Both the position numbers and the translations under genes were made by a program. From Didymodactylos carnosus (taxonomy: Eukaryota; Rotifera; Eurotatoria; Philodinida; Philodinidae), in NCBI GenBank assembly GCA_905250885.1, contig CAJNOQ010002906.1, positions 1-22,188 of the forward strand: a stretch of DNA of 22,188 nt. Direction: 5' to 3'. The notes beneath the pieces are model-generated. The model had not been told where the DNA came from. It saw nothing but the letters and a program-made list of their open reading frames with translations, and ran no database searches. Positions 1 to 9,940 of this stretch are shown one piece after another (within the stretch, counting starts at the first letter, position 1; each line of letters opens with the position of its first letter).

Positions 1-114
1 TTCTAATTCAGCGTCGAAAACTGAATTAAAAAATGATATTTAATCAGTTCGAAGTTATAACTTCGAACTGATTAAATATCATTTTTTAATTCAGTTTTCG
101 ACGCTGAATTAGAA
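1..114. repeat. Perfect 114-bp palindrome (57-bp arms)
   Basis: Each base from 1 to 57 pairs with its partner from 114 back to 58, with no mismatch and no spacer; the centre is GTTATAAC at 54-61. Because it starts at base 1, the arms may extend beyond the window. Such symmetry could be the core of a fold-back element, a recent inverted duplication, or an assembly fold-back artefact. The bases after 114 (an A-run, then ordinary AT-rich sequence) show no continuing symmetry that can be tested here. No coding potential. Confidence 0.95.
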
Positions 115-329
115 AAAAATAGTTTGAGCATGTCGAATTAGCAAACAAGTCGGATACTCCGGCTGTTTTGAACAGTGTTTTTTTCGAGTTTCCTCGATTT
201 TTGGACGTTAAAAATCGGTTTTGAAAAGTCGAAACACACATTTTCTTAATCAGCTTGACGCGCTCTATACAATCATGTAGAACAAACTAGAAAAAAGTTT
301 TGCTCCAGGTTTGCATTATTGCCCCTTAT
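115..329. other. Non-coding spacer between palindrome and long-TIR element
   Basis: No ORF of interest. The only local structure is a weak hairpin near 195-222, where CGATTTTT is followed by TAAAAATCG. Confidence 0.5.
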
Positions 330-1073
330 GCATCCATTAATAATCGACGTCAGGACATTCAGGAAAATTGTTTTGAATCGATTATGAAATATCTCTGAGA
401 GCTGCCGAATGTCTCATTTTGTAGAGAAATGTTTCTTCTACAACAGTGAAGCGTTAGAAAAGTTTTAATGTCATTTGTAACAAAAATATACGCATCTGGA
501 TTGTGAATGATCCTCTTTTTCCACTTTTTTTTAGAACCCATCCTCTTTGTCCTCTTTTTCCGTCAAAATTTTTTAGAAAATCCTCTTTGTTTCTCTTTAT
601 CTCAAGATGACCGGGTCCGCAAGCCAGGTATGATATCGTGAATAAACTAGGTGAACATCTCAGCAGTGCCGTGTCTTATCACGTCCGAATATACTACCAC
701 GCATAGAGACCTGCAATACACTTTTAGATCGAAAAAGCCCCCGTTTTTCTCTTTTTTCGACACTAATTCTCTGAATCAGTGTTTAGAAAATCCTCTTTTT
801 CAAATTGACCGTTCACAAGCCAGTATAAGTATTCAAAAATGCGAAAAATAACGAAAAAATAATCGATCATCAATAATCCTTGTGCGATTGAGTGCGTTTT
901 CGATTTATTATATTTTCTTTACATATAATATTGAAACTTTTCTAAGGCTTCGCTTTTGCAGAAGAAACATTTCTCTACAAAATGAGGCATTCGGCAGCTC
1001 TAAGAAATATTTTATAATCTATTCAAAACAATGTTCCTGAATATCCTGACATTGATTATTGATCGATGGATGC
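330..1073. mobile_element. 744-bp element with ~160-bp terminal inverted repeats
   Basis: The stretch from 330 to about 492 reappears as its reverse complement from about 911 to 1073. Long identical blocks include GAGCTGCCGAATG and the run around TTTGTAGAGAAATG. Identity by eye is about 85-90%. The outermost recognisable block is GCATCCAT at 330 and its complement ending at 1073. No target-site duplication is convincing, so the ends may be a few bases off. The interior has no transposase-like ORF. It carries a degenerate direct repeat built on TTTAGAAAATCCTCTTT and CAAGCCAG (about 571-633 and 780-829). This fits a non-autonomous fold-back or MITE-type DNA element; the superfamily is not determinable. 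Confidence 0.8.
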
Positions 1074-1209
1074 CTACTATAGAATAAAAACATAGCGGAT
1101 GAAGAGAGAGTTAAGAGATTTGAACATTCTCTTCGAATTTCCATTAGAGAAAAGGTGCAAATAAAATTGCTGTGTACTGATTTGAAGTTCAATATCTGGT
1201 TGAACTTGA

Positions 1210-1255
1210 AGTAAATTGCAACATGTTCCGGAAGAAAAAATCGGATAAAACATGT
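1210..1255. repeat. Hairpin repeat, copy A
   Basis: CATGTTCCG and CGGATAAAACATG flank an A-rich loop. The outer stem CATGTT/AACATG is shared with two later copies, while the inner stem is CCG/CGG here. Position about 1222-1252. Confidence 0.6.
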
Positions 1256-2103
1256 GTGCTTGAATATATCTGTATTTTTTCACTCTCATCCTACTTGGAC
1301 ATGCAAAGAAAAACAGCGTCCTTTATTTACAAGGTATTTCTTACTTTCTCAGCGATATACGCAGACCATTTCTATACTAGCCATTTTTAAATCTTTCAAA
1401 GTAGGATCATCCGAAAATACCAGTAATTTGCAGAATGAGTATATATACGAGAGTATTCCCATATTTCTTGTTACAAAGTCAATATTTTTTCTTTAACAAC
1501 TCTGAATATCAAACAATCTTCATTGAAATTTCATTGAAAATTCATTCATTGCTTAACTGGGAGAACATTTTTTACTTTAAGATTCTGCAGCGATGTTTTT
1601 CTTCGAGTCATGATCCATCACATTAAATAGTAGTTTTGGTTGAAGAATGAGTGGGTTACGAGTGGTAGATTGAACCAAAGTTTCTCCACCTTGATCTTCA
1701 CATTTTACAGAAAATATTTTTTACTGTCGAATTCACAAGACATCTGTGAGATATCTAGTACTGTGAGAGATCTGGAGACTATAGCTGGTAGTTCTTGTAA
1801 GCTTGATTACATCATGTTCTCGAAGAAAAGCCCGAGTAAAACATGGTGAAATTAGAATCCCAACGGGCACAAAAAGTCTCTTTGGAAAGGTACTTCTTGC
1901 CTCTAAAAACTTTTTAGTGTTCACGGATTCAGGATAACTTTGCAACTCGTAGCATGACTTCTAGAAATCAAAAACAATAGTTCCTTTTCGAAGTTCAGGC
2001 CGTGAAAAGAGATCGAATAACTCCAGTAGGATTTTCTCGTTTTCTAGTTTTTTACTGTAATAAATTTTATTGTAATTACAGATTCTTTATGGCTAGGCCA
2101 ATG
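1256..2103. other. Gene-free AT-rich stretch between hairpin repeats
   Basis: Several open frames of 60-80 codons occur on both strands, but they overlap, lack domains and look like chance. A motif TTTTTTACT recurs at about 1566, 1713 and 2046, again suggesting diverged repeat units. A 7-bp hairpin, CTGTAAT/ATTACAG, lies near 2056-2082. Confidence 0.4.
1811..1853. repeat. Hairpin repeat, copy B
   Basis: CATGTTCTCG and CGAGTAAAACATG flank the loop AAGAAAAGCC. The outer stem is CATGTT/AACATG and the inner stem CTCG/CGAG, with unpaired bases (TAA) on the right side. The copy is followed by GGTGAAATT, matched by GGTGTAATT after copy C. Confidence 0.75.
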
Positions 2104-2148
2104 ACATCATGTTCTCGAAGAAAAATCCGAGTAAAACATGGTGTAATT
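2104..2148. repeat. Hairpin repeat, copy C
   Basis: Nearly identical to the copy at 1811: both start ATCATGTTCTCGAAGAAAA and end CGAGTAAAACATGGTG. The starts of copies B and C are about 292 bp apart, and copies A and B about 593 bp, roughly twice that. This hints at an old tandem array with one unit no longer recognisable; the rest of the units does not align clearly by eye. Confidence 0.75.
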
Positions 2149-4340
2149 GACGCCACTTAACCACAGTCATTTTATTTATGCAGATATAAAATATCTTTTA
2201 CAAAGGAGTGGGGCGGACAAGGCCATTTTTCGGCCCTGAATATTTTTTGATGAAAACCATCGGATTAGAGGTTATTCGGCATGCTGAACAAAATGGCTTT
2301 TACAGTTTTTCGAAATTCCGACTTTCGATTTTTTCGACCTGTGGTACCCCTCAGGAAAAGTGAAAAAATTTTTTTCTCTGATTTTTAAAAAAAGACATGT
2401 AATCGATGCAGAATTTTGCGCTAATTCCGAATATCACTTTGGTGTTGAGAAAAAATGAAATTATCACGGTGAAAAATGCATTTTACTTTGGGAAGATCAT
2501 TGATCATAATAATTAGAAAACACGCTACGTGCTTTGTAAAAGTGCATTGCAGAACAGGAAAAAGTGTGTATTCTATCCCAAATTAATTGCTCTATCTAGT
2601 GCATTGCAAAAAGAAGTTTTACAACTACTTTTAGTATCAAAAATCGTAAAACCAGGGCCAAAATCTTGGAATTTCTTTCAATTAGTTGATGTGATTTTCT
2701 TACTGTGCCCAAACGAAATGAGGTTACAATGATATATTTATACAATATAGACAACTTTTTATGTTCTTTTGAATGGAGCTAATTTTAAGAATATAAAAGT
2801 AGGACTTTTTTTAAAAATCATGTTTTTATTATAGCTACAATTATAGCTATTTTATTATCAACTACAACTGTTTTCTGTACACTATTCGTTTTGATAAAGA
2901 AATCCGTTGCTCAGTTGATCTTCTTTTTGAATTTTAACACCTTTTTTCAAATTTAAAATTGTAGTATACATTTTTATAAATGCAACTATAATTCCATATT
3001 TTACAACGGATAAAAAAAGTGTCGACGAAACAAGAATACTCTCAAATTGATGTATATTATTTTTCGTTAAATTGATTGGAACGAATTTTTGATTGAAAAT
3101 TTATTTAAATGGATTTTGATCAACAAATCCATTTAGATTTATTTAAAAAAACCAATATACATTAATTTTGTATTGGAAATCAGTTTAAATTAATTTATAG
3201 ACTCAAAATTTCTTTGAACAAAATTAATTTCTATTAATTTCTATTTGTAAATTAGTTCAAATAAATTTCTATTAACAAATTTTGATTTTAATCTTGGTCA
3301 ATAATCCGACATTATAAAAAGTAGCACAATCATCTTGTTCGTAACAGCATACTATTAAATACATACATGTGTACTTTAGGGGAAATATGTCCTATTTTAA
3401 TTCGAGGTTACAGTCGAGGTCACAGAACCGTATGCTGACGGTTTTCGTTTTGACAGAAAATTTTCAATTCAAATGACCAACTATTTAATCAGTGATACGC
3501 AGTTCTGTAGCTGATTTACTTATTTTTAATCCCGGTGAAAATTAGTCTCTTGTAGTCTACACGGTACGAGTCAACGACTGAAAATGCCGTCCTCGCGTAC
3601 TTTTAAGGTAGATCTTAAATGAATGTTCGCCCTTTAACGTAGCGAGTTTCTTACTGATAGAAGAAAACTAGCATAAAAACTCTTATCCATTTTAAACAGC
3701 CTAAACTTCCAGTAGAAGAATATTCGGGGTTCTAGAGATGAGAACATATTTGCATCTCTTGTCTGGTCAGGATAAGTGACACATAAAATACAGTTTTCTG
3801 TTAGCCTCTGAAGAAGAATTCGAAACTGGTCAGGTTCATAAAATATAGAGAAAACGAATTACTCATTGTTATTGTCCCACAACTATTCAACCTCAAAAAA
3901 TACATATTCTATATCAGTCAGAGTTTAATATATAATTTTTCCTTTTCTCTCCTTCATACTATAATTCTTCTTCAAACTTCAAGGAATACCACTTCTATTT
4001 TTCGAAAAAAGTTTATATTCGAAACGAAATATTCATTTATTCTGTGTCCAAGAGAAGTTGTTTCTGGTAGCCGTCCAAAAGAAGCCTTCAGCTGAAAAAG
4101 CAAAAATGGATAATTCAACGAAAAATTACAGTCCAATTATTTAGTAGCTATGTATACGATAAGATGAGATCAATTTTACGTCTCTAAAAGAAGCGTATAT
4201 GTACTGGATTTTGCCTGAGGTGATACGCATTTCTAAAGAATTTACAAATTTACACGAACTTTCAGCGAGTGAGTACCTAGCAACCAAACTGTCTGCATTC
4301 GCATTAGAAAAGTATAGATCTATAGATATGCCCACAATCT
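2149..4340. other. Gene-free AT-rich region
   Basis: I see no gene here. The ORF at 2529-2732 (+) and the one at 4141-4335 (-) resemble nothing I recognise. From about 3050 to 3300 the sequence is built from AAATTAATTT- and ATTTATTT-like strings and contains a perfect 11-bp stem (3106-3116 with 3125-3135, loop TGATCAAC). A short imperfect direct repeat, CGAGGTTACAG/CGAGGTCACAG, lies at about 3402-3424. Confidence 0.4.
3106..3135. repeat. 11-bp perfect hairpin in AT-rich region
   Basis: TAAATGGATTT pairs with AAATCCATTTA around an 8-base loop, inside a longer stretch of TTATTTAAA-like strings on both sides. It may be the remnant of a small inverted-repeat element; function unknown. Confidence 0.6.
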
Positions 4341-4517
4341 CTATTTGATAATCTCGTCCCTAACGAGGAGGGGAAACGGAGAAAGTGAGATCATCTCTTC
4401 TTTTAAGGGCGGGCGAACCCTCACAAAAGGTACTGTTAAACCTTTTCAGACTGTAGAGAACACTTGACTGCATACATCCTGCTACGAGTATTGTATTGTT
4501 GATATTTAATTTTAACT

Positions 4518-5165
4518 ATGGTTAAAGGCTCTCAACGTCGTTCAAATAAACCAACTACATGTGATTATGAAAGTGTAGCTACAGTGGATATTGAAGGTAT
4601 AGTTAAAAGTGTTCTCCAATCTGATGCTATGCTGCAAGGAATTTCAAAAATTGTCCGTGAAACAGTGTTACCGTTAGAAAAACGTATCAAACAACTAGAA
4701 GATGAGTTATTTGAATTAAAAGTAGCCCATGATGACTTAGCTACCTATGACAGACGTACGAATTTAAGATTCTATGGTTTACCAGAAGAAGCGGGGGAAG
4801 ATACATGTCAACTTATTATTCAAACATGTGCTTCTATTGGAGTAAATGTGAAAACAGAAGACATAAGTATCAGTCATCGTGTTGGTCCTGTATATAATAA
4901 GAAGAAGAATCCACGTGCTATTATATGTCGTTTCATACATTATAGAACACGTCAATTTATTCTTCAGAAGAAAAAGAATCTTGATAAACAAATTTCAGTC
5001 AATGAAGACTTAACCAAAGATAATCTGACAATATATCGTTATGCACGTCAAAAATTAGGGAAAATATCAGTTTATACATTAAATGGAAAGGTGATGTATC
5101 GTGATGGTGTTAAACGTACTCGTTTAATATCAACAGACCAGATTGATCAATTATTAGATGATTGA
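4518..5165 (+). CDS. Retrotransposon ORF1 protein (L1 ORF1p-like, Transposase_22 type)
   Basis: A 215-residue protein, intact. The N-terminus is basic (KGSQRRSNK). Residues about 45-78 form a likely coiled coil (leucines in LEKRIKQLEDELFELK). Residues about 81-150 look like the RRM-type fold of ORF1 proteins (TNLRFYGLPEE, SISHRVG, PRAIICRF), followed by a basic C-terminal domain to residue 200 (SVNEDLTKDNL, NGKVMYRDG). By family, such proteins bind retrotransposon RNA as multimers and chaperone it. The ATG at 4518 opens right after an AT-rich leader and gives the whole domain set. ORF2 is in the same frame after the stop and a 96-bp gap, so it would need reinitiation. No sign of decay, in contrast to ORF2. 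Confidence 0.85.
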   Translation: MVKGSQRRSNKPTTCDYESVATVDIEGIVKSVLQSDAMLQGISKIVRETVLPLEKRIKQLEDELFELKVAHDDLATYDRRTNLRFYGLPEEAGEDTCQLIIQTCASIGVNVKTEDISISHRVGPVYNKKKNPRAIICRFIHYRTRQFILQKKKNLDKQISVNEDLTKDNLTIYRYARQKLGKISVYTLNGKVMYRDGVKRTRLISTDQIDQLLDD

Positions 5166-5261
5166 AATAGAAGCTAACCTATGAAAGAAAATACTGTATT
5201 TTATTCTATCCTAGACTATTTAGGAGAATCGTGTGCTGAGAGAGAGAGAGAGGTATTCTGA

Positions 5262-8200
5262 TTGTTATGCTACATCCCTGTGCCACTGTTTTTGATAATG
5301 GATAAAAAGAAATCTGATAATCAAGTTGATCCTATGCGTATTTTGTTTTTGAATGCAAATAGTATTCTTGCTCCAACTGATCCGCAGTCACCAGCCTCCT
5401 CATGTTCAAAGTTTGATCTGCTCCACTCTCATATTCTTTCTGATAAACCTGTTGTAGCCGCTATTACTGAGACTTGGGTAAGGTCAACAGTTTCAGATGA
5501 CCTTCTCCGTATTTCGGGATACACGCTTCTGCGTAAAGACCGTGCAACAAAAGGTGGTGGCATTTTATGTTTTATACGTAATGACATAAAATTTAAACAC
5601 TGGACTGAGTTAGATGACACAAAATTTGAAACGTTGTTCTTGAGTTTGCACTTTCCCTCATCAAAAATACTTTTATTAGGCATATGTTATAGATCTCAAG
5701 ATTTCTCACCAATGCCTCTTTTTACTGAACATTTGAGTAATATACTGAATAAAATAAGATCTACGTCCAATATGAAGCATGATTCGTTAATCTTGATAGG
5801 TGATTTCAGTGGTCATTCTGATCAGTGGTGTTCATCTAGACCTTCCACGCTAGCAGGTTCTCAGCTTTTTGACTTTGCTGTTAATGAAGGATTATCTCAG
5901 TTAGTATCTAAACCTACCAGACCGAAATCTAACTCATGCTTGGATCTTATCTTTACTAACAACATTTGCTCAGTTTCAGACGTACGAATTTTACCTCAAT
6001 TAGCACAACGTTGTGACCACTGTATGGTTGACTTCACTATTTTTAATTTAAAACACACACCCTTCGCATTTAAACGTCGAGTTTATGACTACAAACACTC
6101 TGACTGGAACGCTTTTTGCCAAGCATTGTCCTCAGTCGACTGGCATGGTGAGCTTGACCATCTTACTTCGTGTTCAGAAAGAGTCGAAGCATTCCAAAAT
6201 AAATTTCTTACAACTGCTAATGCTTGTTTAGTAAATAAGTGGATTACTGTCTCGTCCAGAGACCAGCCGTGGTTTTCAGATAAAATTCGTAATATTATTC
6301 GTTTAAAACAAAAATGCTTTCGTCGTTATATGTACACGAAATCTACTAAGGATCATCAGGCCTATCTTGTTAGTGTCAAACAGGTAGAAAGAGAATGTTT
6401 ACAGGCAAAAAATGACTACTATACTCATTTATCGTCTACTAAGAACTCCTCGAAGTCCTGGTGGAGCTTACTGAAATATTCTATTGGAAAAACGAAGAAT
6501 TCCACTATTCCTCCATTGATTGATTCGTCCAATAAAATTGTTTCATCACCGGCTGAACGGGCTCAAGAACTAAATCGCCATTTTGCCAAAATATGTACAG
6601 CTGATACATTATCTACATGTCCCTCGGTTGCAACTTTGCCTCAATCACCTATAGTGATGTCCAACGTTATTATACATGTAACTGAAGTTTATGAAATTCT
6701 CTTACATCTAGATATAAGTAAAGCTACAGCTCCTGGCATTTCTAACAGAATGCTAAGGGAATCAGCTGCTGTTATTGCTCCTATTGTTACTCACCTCTTT
6801 AATGAGTCACTCATCAATAAGGAATTTCCCAGTATTTGGAAAACTGGACATGTTTTGCCCTTGTTTAAAGCGGATGATCCCCAGATTTGCTCTAATTATA
6901 GGCCTATCACTCTTTTGAGCGCATTGTCAAAAGTTTTTGAGACAGTTGTGTATAAACATGTTTTGGGCTTTCTTAGAAGCAATAACTTGATTTGCAGAAG
7001 TCAGTCTGGATTTCTTCCGAATGATTCTTCTGTAAACCAGCTTGTTGCTATAGTTGATCTTATTGCAAACAGTCTTAATCAGCGCAAACCAGTGTTAGCA
7101 GCTTTTTTGGATTTTTCTAAAGCATTTGACAAGGTGTCCCACGCCGGGCTTCTGCTGAAACTAAAATGTAAAGGTATTCCGAATGATCTTATCGATTGGT
7201 TTAGAAGCTACCTAACGAACAGACAAATGGTTACTATGGTTGATGGTACTACTTCGGATCCTCTGCCTACTTCTTGTGGTGTTCCACAGGGATCAGTCCT
7301 AGGACCTCTCCTCTTTTTAATATTTATCGATGATCTTCCCCTGGGATTAGCTTCTACCTGTAAACTGTTTGCTGATGACGTATCACTGTATGTTGAAGTG
7401 GATGATTTAGGGAGAGCTGTCTCTACTATGAACGATGATTTGGACAGAATCAATCTTTGGTCTAAGCAGTGGTCTCTACCACTAAATATTAATAAGTGTG
7501 TCGCTATGTTGTTTTCCCATGATAAAACCCTAATTCGGTCTTCTTCCTTGTTTATTGATAATATAGCACTAGAATATGTTGTGAAACACGTTTACTTGGG
7601 TTTGACGTTGGAATCAACGTTAGACTGGTTGCCTCATATCAATAATATTCGCACCAAACTACTGCGGGTAGTCGGCTCAATGAAATATTTGAGCAGACGT
7701 GTTTCCCGTCAAACCTTGGTCTCCGTCTACCATGCGTTTGTTCTTAGCGTTATTAGCTACGGACTTGTTATCTATGGGGGTACAACTACAGCAAATATAA
7801 TTCGCTTGAACCAAATTCAGTATCAAGCAGGTCTTGCTGCTTCGGGTGCGATGCGAGAACATCTCTGAGTAAAATTCTTCAGGATCTTGGATGGCTCTCT
7901 ATCTCACAACTTTTATATGTACGCCGCATGTGCTTATTTCACAAAATTATGCATTGTAGAGTGCCATCTTATCTTATTGAGTTGTGTTCTAATCGCAATC
8001 ATCATTCCTATAACACGAGGAGCTCTGTTACTAAAAATGCTCCCATTTTTTTTAGAGGTCGTGCTCTTCTTGAAAAAACATTCATGCGTGAAGGTAGTCG
8101 ACAGTGGAATATGCTGCACGACAATGCTAAACAATTGCACCGTTTAAAAGACTTTAAATGGTACCTAACTTCTCAATATGTTCAACCCTTTCATATTCCT

Positions 8201-8539
8201 CTAGTGCAGGATCGTTCTATTGAAATTCACCATACCCGCTGTAGACTAGGTTTTCCTCAGTTAAATGCACCTCTTTTCACTCATGTCTTAGCACAGTCCT
8301 CGGCATGCAACTGTGGCGCTGATAAGGAAACAGTAAAACACTTTTTTTTGGAATGTTTGGACTATGAAGAGCAGCGGCAGGATATGTTTCAATAGATACG
8401 CGGTATTATAAATTCCTCTATCACTTTAGATCACATACTACTCCACCATCACTCTATCCGTACATTGAACAGAGATGACCTACTATCAATTTTTAATTTT
8501 ATTCTTCGATATATTCGTTCAACCAAACGCTTCGATTGA
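5262..8539 (+). pseudogene. Retrotransposon ORF2: endonuclease-reverse transcriptase, two lesions
   Basis: The first 868 codons (5262-7868) are open; Met13 at 5298 is an equally good start. The endonuclease occupies about residues 28-258: LNANS, ITETW (Glu70), GICYRS, GDFSGH (Asp181, His185), LDLIFTN and CDH (His253). The reverse transcriptase covers about residues 540-790: NYRPITLL, FLDFSKAFD (Asp617), GVPQGSVLGP and FADD (Asp705, Asp706), so its catalytic aspartates are kept. A net 2-nt insertion around 7850-7858 (GAGA context) moves the frame, which then continues SLSKILQDLGWL to a TAG at 8393-8395. The reading resumes in that same frame (LDHILLHHH, YIRSTKRFD) to a TGA at 8537-8539. A zinc knuckle (CNCG, then H and C) lies at about 8306-8360. 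One oddity: the endonuclease motif usually written GDFN reads GDFS here. With only two lesions, decay looks recent, or sequencing errors are possible. Confidence 0.88.
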
Positions 8540-8773
8540 CTTGATGCCTTCTGTATTGTTTGTTCTTACACAGTGTCACATGGATGGAGTTCTTTCTGCT
8601 TACTATCTCTCTCTCTCATCACCATCTCTCAATTTTTTCTTTTACTCTCTTATCTGTTTATTAATGTCTCATTTTGTCGAACAGATCCAGGCATACAATG
8701 ATTTTATTTCGATTTGCCTGCTCTTTTATCTTTGCATTTTTCTGCTGTTGGCGTTAAATAAATAAACATAAAC
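8540..8773 (+). other. Retrotransposon 3' UTR and tail
   Basis: It is non-coding after the TGA at 8537-8539. It contains a short TC run (about 8607-8622) and ends in TAAATAAATAAACATAAAC with AATAAA, then changes abruptly into the B-box remnant. Confidence 0.65.
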
Positions 8774-8780
8774 ATTTCCC

Positions 8781-9370
8781 ATTTATAATTATTTTTATTA
8801 TCATTGATTAATTTTATTGTTTTCTTATATGATTGATAATCAATGACATTCATTTTAATAGCACAGTAAGTTCCTAAATCTAATGTTTTTGTTATTTTTA
8901 TTTGAATAAATTTCATTTGATCAATATCATTGGTTAGATAATAAATTTTTGATTTCATTTCCAAAATTTCTTCTTGCATTGCATCATCCTCCTCTATTCG
9001 CTGTTTTATTTCCTGTTTTAAATATTCAATCATTTGTTATCTATCATCAAATTATTTTTGTATTAAATTTTGAATTTCATCTCGTTTTAGTTCATAGTGT
9101 TGATTGATCAATTTGTGTGATTCACAACGCCCTCGATCAAGTTCGTCGAATGATTCTTTTTTCATTGACTGTTAAATTATGAAATTTGCTATATAATTCA
9201 TTAACAGAATCTGACAATGGATTTAATTGAGCTGTTGTTTCATCTGTATGTTCAACAAAATGTTTCTTAAATACATTTCTATTACAATGATAACACAGTG
9301 CTGATGATTGTCGTTTACAACCATTGACTTTACATTGTTTACATTCTGATGATACTGCTGTTGCTGCCAT
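8781..9370 (-). pseudogene. B-box-like zinc-binding/coiled-coil protein, broken 5' part
   Basis: The frame opens with ATG at 9368-9370. Residues 9-41 hold ECKQCKVNGC, CYHCNR and HFVEH, a Cys/His cluster of B-box type; position 34 is Phe (NVFKKH) where I would expect a zinc-binding Cys. The family fold is followed by a long coiled coil. Here a net +1 shift at the A-run at 9157-9162 breaks the frame. The coiled-coil reading (SFDELD, CESHKLINQHYELK) continues to two in-frame TAA stops at 9052-9054 and 9037-9039. It resumes at 9033 (IEYLKQEIKQRIEEDDAMQ, IDQMKFIQIKITKTLDLGT) down to about 8781, where the retrotransposon tail begins. No downstream NHL-like or sensor domain was found on either side of the retrotransposon. 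Proteins of this kind form large families in bdelloids (from memory); the cellular role is unknown. Confidence 0.8.
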
Positions 9371-9749
9371 TTACATCTTTTTCTGAAATATTGATAAAAA
9401 AACAGAATAACTATTGCTTTTTTATGCCTCTGACAGATAGTGATTGTAAATGCGGAAGATTCCGCAAAATCTTTCACCATAAACCTAGATAAAAAAACTA
9501 GTTTATGGTAAACATTTAACGTCTTAATATTCTTTCGCTCAGGAATTATAGATATCACAAGTGAGGGCTCTCGAAGATATGAAAAAAGTGGTATTTTCAC
9601 AAAATATTTGTGCGTTTTTGTCATTTTCTCAAAAATGAAAACTGTTTCTCAAAACAACTGGCAGGTTTTTCATTCACCGCACACGATATCTTCCGTTTTA
9701 TGTTCTTCCTGTTTACAGACACTTACTCGACTACATTTAAAATTTCTTT
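9371..9749. other. Spacer with two perfect short hairpins
   Basis: No gene seen. Two hairpins lie just upstream of the B-box ATG: TGCGGAA/TTCCGCA (9451-9466, 2-base loop) and ACCATAAAC/GTTTATGGT (9476-9509, with CTAG continuing the stem on each side). They could be a regulatory or transposon-end structure; nothing decides this. Confidence 0.45.
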
Positions 9750-9940
9750 TTAAATTTTATTCTTGTTTTTATCTTGCTCAAGCATCTTCCTCATATATGA
9801 GAATCGTGGACCTACCATGCCATTCGGCGATCCACCAATAAACGCGTTTAAATCAAGTTTTTCATATCAAGCCGTGGTGATCGAGACCTTTTCCCTTTTA
9901 TTTCATATTCGGTTTTCTGCGCCCTGCTCATGCGACTCAT
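9750..9940 (-). pseudogene. Small unrecognised ORF with a probable 1-nt deletion
   Basis: From ATG at 9938-9940 the frame reads MSRMSRAQKTEYEIKGKRSR, then SPRLD, and stops soon after. Shifting by one base at about 9863-9867 opens a second stretch, YEKLDLNAFIGGSPNG followed by GPRFSYMRKMLEQ, to a stop at 9750-9752. Each half has a coding-like composition (basic, then a Gly/Pro turn and a charged helix), and the join occurs within DYEKLD-like sequence. I do not recognise the protein. Alternatives are two chance ORFs or an exon junction; no GT-AG pair is obvious at the join. Confidence 0.35.

Larger units (their letters stand above)
4350..8773 (+). mobile_element. Near full-length non-LTR retrotransposon (Jockey/CR1/L2-like group)
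   Basis: The element has a GC-richer 5' leader (about 4350-4517), ORF1, a 96-bp gap with a GA run (about 5238-5251), a broken ORF2 of endonuclease then reverse transcriptase, a 3' UTR of about 230 bp and a short TAAA-type tail (about 8754-8773) with an AATAAA signal. This is the two-ORF layout of LINEs that carry an apurinic-like endonuclease. The RT block with GVPQGS and FADD, the N-terminal endonuclease and the C-terminal zinc knuckle suit the Jockey/CR1/L2 group; the clade needs a tree. The exact 5' end is a guess from base composition and no target-site duplication was found. The 3' end sits directly beside the B-box pseudogene on the opposite strand. Confidence 0.85.

Noticed and set aside
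651..851. ORF of 66 codons (+)
   Set aside because: Lies inside the interior of the 330-1073 inverted-repeat element, is pyrimidine-rich, and has no domain.
1210..2148. CRISPR-like array from the three hairpin repeats
   Set aside because: Spacing is hundreds of bases and the genome is eukaryotic; no cas genes.
2529..2732. ORF of 67 codons (+)
   Set aside because: No recognisable motif, no neighbouring exon in phase, AT-rich context.
4141..4335. Minus-strand ORF considered as the missing continuation of the B-box gene
   Set aside because: Its residues do not resemble the expected repeats of that family, and nothing links it across the retrotransposon.
7928..8395. Independent gene starting at ATG 7928
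   Set aside because: Homologous reading begins earlier (about 7853) and continues past its TAG; it is the C-terminal part of retrotransposon ORF2.
4340..8785. Target-site duplication for the non-LTR element
   Set aside because: No convincing repeat of 5 or more bases was found beside both presumed ends; the 5' end is uncertain.
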